This document shows, piece by piece, positions 25,116 through 31,435 of a DNA stretch of 31,435 bases (position 1 is the first letter of the stretch; the number at the start of each line of letters is the position of its first letter). Below the pieces are notes generated by a model. That model saw only the letters and a program-made list of their open reading frames with translations, made no database searches and was not told the origin of the DNA. The translations under genes were made by a program, and so were the position numbers. Origin of the DNA: an uncultured Prevotella sp. (lineage in GTDB: Bacteria; Bacteroidota; Bacteroidia; Bacteroidales; Bacteroidaceae); assembly GCA_905210845.1 (NCBI GenBank), contig CAJLYG010000013.1:1-31435 (forward strand), read 5' to 3'.

Positions 25116-25177
25116 CGCGTCTTTTGACATCCTATCCTATTTAAGCCAATAGGTTTTTAGTTTATAGTTTAAATTGT

Positions 25178-28100
25178 ATGGCTACAAAAATTGTTGATAA
25201 TAGAATAAATTTCGCCAGCGTGCACAATCCGATGCCGTATCCGGATTTCCTCGATGTGCAGTTAAAGTCCTTTCGTGACTTCTTGCAGTTAGATACTCCG
25301 CCTGAAGAACGCAAGAATGACGGTCTGTATAAGGTTTTCTCAGAGAATTTCCCTATTACAGACACGCGTAATAATTTCGTCCTTGAGTTCTTGGATTACT
25401 ATATAGACCCGCCTCGCTACACCATTGATGAGTGTCTTGAGCGCGGGCTCACCTATAGTGTACCTTTGAAGGCTAAGATGAGACTGTATTGTACGGATCC
25501 TGACCATGAGGATTTTCCACGTACTACACAGGATGTGTTCTTGGGGACGATCCCGTATATGACTTCCAATGGAACCTTTGTCATCAATGGTGCTGAGCGC
25601 GTGGTTGTATCCCAGTTGCATCGTTCGCCTGGCGTTTTCTTCGGTCAGGGCGTCCACGCCAATGGCACTGTCCTCTATAGTGCACGTATCATACCTTTCA
25701 AAGGCTCATGGATCGAATTCGCTACGGATATCAACAATGTCATGTATGCTTATATCGACCGAAAGAAGAAATTGCCTGTAACCACCTTGTTGCGTGCTAT
25801 GGGTTATGAGTCGGACAAGGATATCCTTCAGATCTTCGACCTTGCAGAAGAGGTTAAGGTGAACAAGAAGAACATGAAGGAGGCCATTGGCCGCAAATTG
25901 GCTGCCCGTGTTTTGAAGAGCTGGAACGAGGACTTTGTGGATGAGGATACCGGTGAGGTCGTTTCCATCGAGCGCAATGAGGTGATCATGGAGCGCGAGA
26001 CTGAGCTTACTGCTGACAATATCGAGGAGATCCTGGACAGTGGTGCCTCTACGATCCTCCTTCATAAGGATGAAGAGATCGCCAATAAGTATGCGATCAT
26101 CTTCAACACATTGGCAAAGGACCCCAGTAACTCTGAGAAAGAGGCTGTGAATTATATCTACCGCCAATTGCGTAATGCTGATCCTGCTGATGATGCGAGT
26201 GCACGGGAAGTATTTCAGAACTTATTCTTCTCTGACAAACGCTATGACTTAGGTGAGGTAGGACGCTATCGTATTAACAAGAAATTGGGCTTGGATACGG
26301 ATATGGATGTCCGTGTCCTTACAAAAGAGGATATTATCGAAATTATCAAGTATCTGATCCAGTTGGTCAACTCAAATGCCACTGTCGATGATATCGACCA
26401 CCTGAGCAACCGTCGCGTTCGGACCGTCGGCGAGCAGTTGGCAAACCAGTTCTCCATTGGTCTGGCGCGTATGAGTAGGACAATTCGCGAGCGTATGAAT
26501 GTTCGTGACAATGAGGTGTTCACTCCTACCGACCTGATCAATGCAAAGACGATCTCCAGTGTGATCAATTCCTTCTTCGGGACGAACCCTCTGTCCCAGT
26601 TTATGGATCAGACCAACCCATTGGCAGAGGTGACCCATAAGCGTCGTCTGTCTGCACTCGGTCCTGGTGGTCTGTCACGTGAGCGCGCAGGTTTCGAGGT
26701 GCGTGACGTTCACTATACGCATTACGGTCGTCTATGCCCAATCGAGTCCCCTGAAGGACCTAATATTGGTTTGATCTCCTCACTCTGTGTTTATGCGACG
26801 ATCAATGAACTTGGATTCATCGAGACTCCTTATCGTAAGGTGGAGGATAGTGTCGTAGATCTGAAGAATGAGGATGTTGTATACTTGACGGCTGAAGAGG
26901 AAAAAGACCATATTATCGGTCAAGGGAATGCTCCCTTGAATCCAGATGGAACCTTCATCCGCAATGTGGTTAAATGCCGCCAGGATGCTGATTTCCCTGT
27001 AGTCCCACCATCTGAGGTGACCTTGATGGATGTTTCTCCTCAACAGATCGCATCTGTTTCTGCCTGCCTGATTCCTTTCTTAGAGCATGACGATGGTCAC
27101 CGTGCGTTGATGGGATGTAACATGATGCGCCAGGCCGTACCTTTGCTGCATAACGACGCTCCTATCGTGGGAACAGGTCTTGAAGCTCAGGTTTGCCGCG
27201 ATTCAAGGACCATGATTACGGCAGAGGGGGATGGCGTAATTGAATATGTGGATGCAACGACCATCCGAATCCTGTATGACCGTACTGAGGAAGAGGAGTT
27301 CGTAAGCTTTGAGCCGGCCCTGAAGGAATACCGTATTCCTAAGTTCCGTCGTACGAACCAGAATATGACGATTGACCTTCGCCCGATCTGCGACAAGGGT
27401 CAGCGCGTGAAGAAGGGAGATATCCTGACAGAAGGATATGCAACGGAAAATGGTGAACTCGCCCTGGGACGTAACCTCCTCGTGGCTTATATGCCGTGGA
27501 AGGGATACAACTATGAGGATGCCATCGTGCTGTCTGAGCGGATGGTGCGCGATGATGTCTTGACTTCCGTCCATGTGGATGAGTATTCCTTAGATGTCCG
27601 CGAGACCAAGCGTGGTGTAGAGGAGTTTACAAGTGATATTCCGAACGTTTCGGAAGAGGCAACAAAGGATTTGGATGACAATGGCGTTATTCGCGTTGGG
27701 GCGCGTGTAGAGCCAGGCGATATTCTGATTGGCAAGATTTCCCCGAAGGGAGAGAGTGATCCTTCACCAGAGGAGAAGCTCCTTCGTGCTATCTTTGGTG
27801 ATAAGGCAGGGGATGTCAAGGACTCTTCTTTGAAAGCAAACCCATCCCTGAGTGGAGTGGTGATCGATAAGAAACTGTTCTCCCGGGCCGTTAAGACGCG
27901 TGAGTCGAAGAAGCAGGACAAGGTAATTCTTGCCAAAATCGACGAAGAATACGAGGCAAAGAATGAAGACCTGAAGGATATCCTTGTTGACAAGCTGCTG
28001 ACTTTGACAGAGGGCAAGACTTGCCAAGGAGTCAAGGATTATACCGATGCGGAGATTATCGCAAAGGGCAGTAAGTTCACGACAACGATCCTGAAGAACT

Positions 28101-28990
28101 TGGAATATGATGGTATCCAGTCGAACGGATGGACAGAAGATGAGCATACCAATGGGTTGATTCAGAAGCTGATCATGAATTACATCCGGAAATATAAGCT
28201 CTTGGATGCAGAATTGAAGCGCAAGAAGTTCGCGATAACCATTGGTGACGAGCTTCCATCAGGTATCCTTCAGATGGCTAAGGTGTATGTTGCCAAGAAA
28301 CGTAAGATCGGCGTCGGTGATAAGCTGGCCGGTCGCCATGGCAACAAGGGTATTGTCTCCAAGGTGGTACGCATGGAAGATATGCCATTCCTGGAGGATG
28401 GTCGCCCAGTTGACTTGGTATTGAATCCGTTGGGCGTGCCTTCTCGTATGAACTTGGGTCAGATCTTCGAGGCAATCTTAGGTGCCGCAGGGCGTAAGTT
28501 AGGCGTGCGCTTTGCCACTCCTATCTTTGATGGAGCCAAGTTGGATGACCTTTCAGAATGGACAGACAAGGCAGGCCTTCCCCACTTGTGCTCTACCTAC
28601 TTGTATGATGGTGAGACTGGTGAACGCTTTGACCAGCCAGCCACGATCGGTGTCACATACTTCCTGAAGTTAGGGCACATGGTTGAGGACAAAATGCACG
28701 CCCGTTCTATTGGCCCGTATTCTTTGATTACCCAGCAGCCACTTGGTGGTAAAGCACAATTCGGTGGCCAGCGTTTCGGAGAGATGGAGGTCTGGGCCCT
28801 TGAGGCATTTGGCGCAAGCCATGTCCTGCAGGAGATCCTGACGATCAAGAGTGATGATGTGGTAGGACGTTCTAAGGCTTATGAAGCCATTGTCAAGGGT
28901 GAGCCTATGCCAACACCGGGAATTCCGGAGTCACTCAACGTACTTCTCCACGAGCTCCGTGGTCTGGGATTAAGCATCAAACTCGAATAA
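25178..28990 (+). CDS. rpoB: DNA-directed RNA polymerase subunit beta
   Basis: 1270 residues, full length for Bacteroidetes. The rifampicin-binding region starts near residue 472 with [20 protein letters not shown] and continues SALGPGG; the positions equivalent to E. coli D516, H526 and S531 are the wild-type residues, so the sequence looks rifampicin-sensitive. Other landmarks are [20 protein letters not shown], the [13 protein letters not shown] motif with its catalytic-site lysine, and [20 protein letters not shown] near the C-terminus. It forms one jaw of the polymerase and part of the active site, and lies 15 nt before rpoC. Confidence 0.99.
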   Translation: MATKIVDNRINFASVHNPMPYPDFLDVQLKSFRDFLQLDTPPEERKNDGLYKVFSENFPITDTRNNFVLEFLDYYIDPPRYTIDECLERGLTYSVPLKAKMRLYCTDPDHEDFPRTTQDVFLGTIPYMTSNGTFVINGAERVVVSQLHRSPGVFFGQGVHANGTVLYSARIIPFKGSWIEFATDINNVMYAYIDRKKKLPVTTLLRAMGYESDKDILQIFDLAEEVKVNKKNMKEAIGRKLAARVLKSWNEDFVDEDTGEVVSIERNEVIMERETELTADNIEEILDSGASTILLHKDEEIANKYAIIFNTLAKDPSNSEKEAVNYIYRQLRNADPADDASAREVFQNLFFSDKRYDLGEVGRYRINKKLGLDTDMDVRVLTKEDIIEIIKYLIQLVNSNATVDDIDHLSNRRVRTVGEQLANQFSIGLARMSRTIRERMNVRDNEVFTPTDLINAKTISSVINSFFGTNPLSQFMDQTNPLAEVTHKRRLSALGPGGLSRERAGFEVRDVHYTHYGRLCPIESPEGPNIGLISSLCVYATINELGFIETPYRKVEDSVVDLKNEDVVYLTAEEEKDHIIGQGNAPLNPDGTFIRNVVKCRQDADFPVVPPSEVTLMDVSPQQIASVSACLIPFLEHDDGHRALMGCNMMRQAVPLLHNDAPIVGTGLEAQVCRDSRTMITAEGDGVIEYVDATTIRILYDRTEEEEFVSFEPALKEYRIPKFRRTNQNMTIDLRPICDKGQRVKKGDILTEGYATENGELALGRNLLVAYMPWKGYNYEDAIVLSERMVRDDVLTSVHVDEYSLDVRETKRGVEEFTSDIPNVSEEATKDLDDNGVIRVGARVEPGDILIGKISPKGESDPSPEEKLLRAIFGDKAGDVKDSSLKANPSLSGVVIDKKLFSRAVKTRESKKQDKVILAKIDEEYEAKNEDLKDILVDKLLTLTEGKTCQGVKDYTDAEIIAKGSKFTTTILKNLEYDGIQSNGWTEDEHTNGLIQKLIMNYIRKYKLLDAELKRKKFAITIGDELPSGILQMAKVYVAKKRKIGVGDKLAGRHGNKGIVSKVVRMEDMPFLEDGRPVDLVLNPLGVPSRMNLGQIFEAILGAAGRKLGVRFATPIFDGAKLDDLSEWTDKAGLPHLCSTYLYDGETGERFDQPATIGVTYFLKLGHMVEDKMHARSIGPYSLITQQPLGGKAQFGGQRFGEMEVWALEAFGASHVLQEILTIKSDDVVGRSKAYEAIVKGEPMPTPGIPESLNVLLHELRGLGLSIKLE

Positions 28991-29005
28991 TAAAGATTAA
29001 GATAT

Positions 29006-31435
29006 ATGGCTTTCAAAAAAGATACAAAGGTTAAGAGTAATTTTACGAAGATTTCGATCTCTCTCGCATCACCAGAGGAGATCTTGGAAAATTCGTATGG
29101 CGAGGTAACAAAACCTGAGACCATAAATTATCGTACATATAAGCCTGAAAGAGACGGTTTGTTCTGTGAGCGCATCTTCGGTCCGACCAAGGACTATGAG
29201 TGCGCCTGCGGTAAGTACAAGCGTATCCGTTACAAGGGGATCGTGTGCGATCGATGCGGCGTCGAGGTTACAGAGAAGAAAGTGCGCCGTGAACGCTCCG
29301 GACATATCGAGTTGGTTGTCCCTGTGGCACATATCTGGTATTTCCGCTCTCTTCCCAATAAGATCGGTTATCTGTTGGGGATGCCTACCAAGAAACTGGA
29401 TGCGGTCATCTATTACGAGAAATATGTCGTGATCAACCCAGGACCGATGGAAGGCAGGAAGGATGCTGAAGGGATGGAAATCAATGGGTCCCATAAGTTA
29501 GACCTTCTCTCCGAAGACGAATACATTGACATCGTGGACAACCAGATCGACGAGAATAATGACCGCTTAGAGGACAACGACCCGAACAAGTTCGTTGCCA
29601 AGATGGGCGCAGAGGCTATCTTGATCTTGTTGCGTGAACTGAGTGACGAGGATGCCAATGGGCTGACGGGCTTGGACAAACTGTCCTATGAACTTCGTGA
29701 CCAGGCCAACAACGATTCCAGTCAGCAGCGTAAGACAGAGGCGCTGAAGCGCTTGCAGGTGGTAGAGGCTTTCCGTGCTTCCAAGGACGTGAACCGCCCG
29801 GAATGGATGATCATGAAGATCATCCCCGTGATCCCTCCTGAGCTCCGTCCTTTGGTGCCCTTGGATGGCGGTCGATTCGCAACGTCCGACCTGAATGACC
29901 TGTACCGCCGTGTGATCATCCGTAATAATCGTCTGAAGAGATTGATGGAAATCAAGGCTCCGGAGGTGATCTTACGTAATGAGAAACGTATGTTGCAGGA
30001 AGTTGTTGACAGCTTGTTTGACAATTCTCGGAAGAGCTCGGCTGTCAAGAGCGAGAGCAATCGACCCTTGAAGTCCCTGTCCGACTCCCTGAAAGGAAAG
30101 CAAGGTCGTTTCCGTCAGAACCTGCTCGGTAAGCGTGTCGATTACTCCGCACGTTCCGTGATCGTCGTAGGCCCTGAGTTGAAGATGGGAGAATGCGGTC
30201 TTCCTAAGCTGATGGCAGCAGAGTTATATAAGCCATTTATTATCCGGAAGCTCATCGAGCGCGGCATCGTAAAGACCGTGAAGAGCGCCAAGAAAATCGT
30301 AGACCGCCGCGAACCGGTGATCTGGGATATCTTGGAGAACGTCATGAAGGGGCATCCTGTGCTCTTGAACCGTGCTCCTACCTTGCACCGCTTGGGTATC
30401 CAGGCTTTCCAACCGAAATTGATTGAGGGAAAGGCTATTCAGTTGCACCCGTTGGCTTGTACTGCCTTCAATGCCGACTTCGACGGTGACCAGATGGCTG
30501 TCCACCTCCCCTTGAGCAACGAGGCTGTGCTTGAAGCGCAGATCCTGATGCTCGAGAGCCACAATATCCTGAATCCTGCCAATGGCGCACCTATTACCGT
30601 GCCTTCGCAGGATATGGTGTTAGGTCTGTACTATATAACAAAATTGCGCCCGGGAGCAAAGGGTGAAGGACTTACGTTCTATGGACCGGAGGAGGCAATC
30701 ATAGCCAGGAATGAAGGGAAATGTGACCTCCATGCCCCGATCAAGTGTATTGTCAATGACCTCGTAGACGGAAAACTCCAGAAGCGAATGGTTGAGACCT
30801 CTGTCGGTCGTGTCATTGTCAACCAGATTATCCCGGATGAGGTGGGCTTCTTCAATGATATCATTTCCAAGAAGACTCTGCGCGGCATCATCGCCAACGT
30901 GATCAAGGCGGTCGGCATGGCACGCGCTTGCGACTTCCTCGATGGAATCAAGAACCTCGGCTATCACATGTCGTATGTTGCCGGACTGTCCTTCAACCTC
31001 GATGACATCATTATCCCGCCTGAGAAGAATGCCATCGTGGAAAAGGGTAATAAGGAAGTAGAGGAGATCACCAACAACTATAATATGGGATTCATCACCG
31101 ATACGGAACGCTATAACCAGGTGATCGATGCTTGGACCCATGTTAACAATGAGTTGGGTGATGTCCTGATGAAGGAGATGACAGAGGCTGACCAGGGATT
31201 CAATGCTGTGTTCATGATGCTGGATTCTGGTGCTCGTGGATCTAAGGACCAGATCAAGCAGCTCTCTGGTATGCGTGGACTGATGGCTAAGCCTCAGAAG
31301 GCTGGCGCAGAGGGACCGCAGATCATTGAGAACCCAATCCTTTCAAACTTTAAGGAAGGAATGAGCGTGCTGGAATACTTCATCTCCTCACACGGTGCTC
31401 GTAAGGGACTTGCTGACACGGCTATGAAGACAGCC
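29006..31435 (+). CDS. rpoC: DNA-directed RNA polymerase subunit beta' (3' end outside window)
   Basis: The first 810 residues are present and the frame is open to the right edge. The N-terminal zinc site is visible (ECACGKYKR, then CDRCGVEV), and the catalytic Mg-binding motif NADFDGDQM is at about residues 489-497 with the three aspartates intact. The start at 29006 ([20 protein letters not shown]) fits the family. It carries the clamp and active site and follows rpoB by 15 nt. Confidence 0.98.
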   Translation, partial: MAFKKDTKVKSNFTKISISLASPEEILENSYGEVTKPETINYRTYKPERDGLFCERIFGPTKDYECACGKYKRIRYKGIVCDRCGVEVTEKKVRRERSGHIELVVPVAHIWYFRSLPNKIGYLLGMPTKKLDAVIYYEKYVVINPGPMEGRKDAEGMEINGSHKLDLLSEDEYIDIVDNQIDENNDRLEDNDPNKFVAKMGAEAILILLRELSDEDANGLTGLDKLSYELRDQANNDSSQQRKTEALKRLQVVEAFRASKDVNRPEWMIMKIIPVIPPELRPLVPLDGGRFATSDLNDLYRRVIIRNNRLKRLMEIKAPEVILRNEKRMLQEVVDSLFDNSRKSSAVKSESNRPLKSLSDSLKGKQGRFRQNLLGKRVDYSARSVIVVGPELKMGECGLPKLMAAELYKPFIIRKLIERGIVKTVKSAKKIVDRREPVIWDILENVMKGHPVLLNRAPTLHRLGIQAFQPKLIEGKAIQLHPLACTAFNADFDGDQMAVHLPLSNEAVLEAQILMLESHNILNPANGAPITVPSQDMVLGLYYITKLRPGAKGEGLTFYGPEEAIIARNEGKCDLHAPIKCIVNDLVDGKLQKRMVETSVGRVIVNQIIPDEVGFFNDIISKKTLRGIIANVIKAVGMARACDFLDGIKNLGYHMSYVAGLSFNLDDIIIPPEKNAIVEKGNKEVEEITNNYNMGFITDTERYNQVIDAWTHVNNELGDVLMKEMTEADQGFNAVFMMLDSGARGSKDQIKQLSGMRGLMAKPQKAGAEGPQIIENPILSNFKEGMSVLEYFISSHGARKGLADTAMKTA

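Overview
The window reads as a chromosomal segment from a Bacteroidales bacterium, most likely Prevotellaceae-like. The signs are a SusC-type receptor, two ECF sigma factors, two FecR anti-sigma factors, a DUF4249 lipoprotein beside a TonB receptor, LysO split into two genes, and promoters of the Bacteroidetes form (TTTG or TTG, 19-20 nt, TAnnTTTG). The placement is inference; no 16S gene is present.

Positions 1-11.5 kb are all on the minus strand. In the direction of transcription: an ECF sigma factor, its FecR partner and a SusC receptor that runs off the left edge form a cell-surface signalling and uptake unit. Left of it in transcription order lies an independent AGCS amino acid:cation symporter. 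A second uptake operon (TonB receptor with STN domain, DUF4249 lipoprotein, unknown exported protein, FecR) has no sigma factor of its own. An orphan ECF sigma factor lies 2.5 kb upstream at 13985-14491 and may be its partner.

Positions 11.6-18.4 kb hold metabolic and stress genes: a DUF488/YeaO protein (+), hybrid cluster protein Hcp (-) with a CRP/FNR-like palindrome at its promoter, the orphan sigma factor (-), malate dehydrogenase (-), a long Xaa-Pro aminopeptidase (+), and a two-gene LysO-type exporter (-).

Positions 18.5-31.4 kb are the core information-processing block, all plus strand: rpsU, xerC, hpf, then a promoter followed by tRNA-Thr(TGT), tRNA-Tyr, tRNA-Gly, tRNA-Thr(GGT), tuf, tRNA-Trp, secE, nusG, rplK, rplA, rplJ, rplL, rpoB and rpoC (cut by the right edge). 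This block is ordinary in gene content; its interest lies in RNA hairpins in the spacers and small oddities in the tRNAs.

No gene-free stretch exceeds 300 bases. The longest are 11495-11760 (leader of the TonB operon and the yeaO promoter), 2763-2985 (SusC leader with a hairpin) and 18423-18632 (lysO leader and rpsU promoter). No CRISPR array, insertion sequence, rRNA or prophage was seen. I found no clearly new system; the best candidates are the sigma-less DUF4249 operon with its unknown exported protein and the displaced orphan sigma factor.
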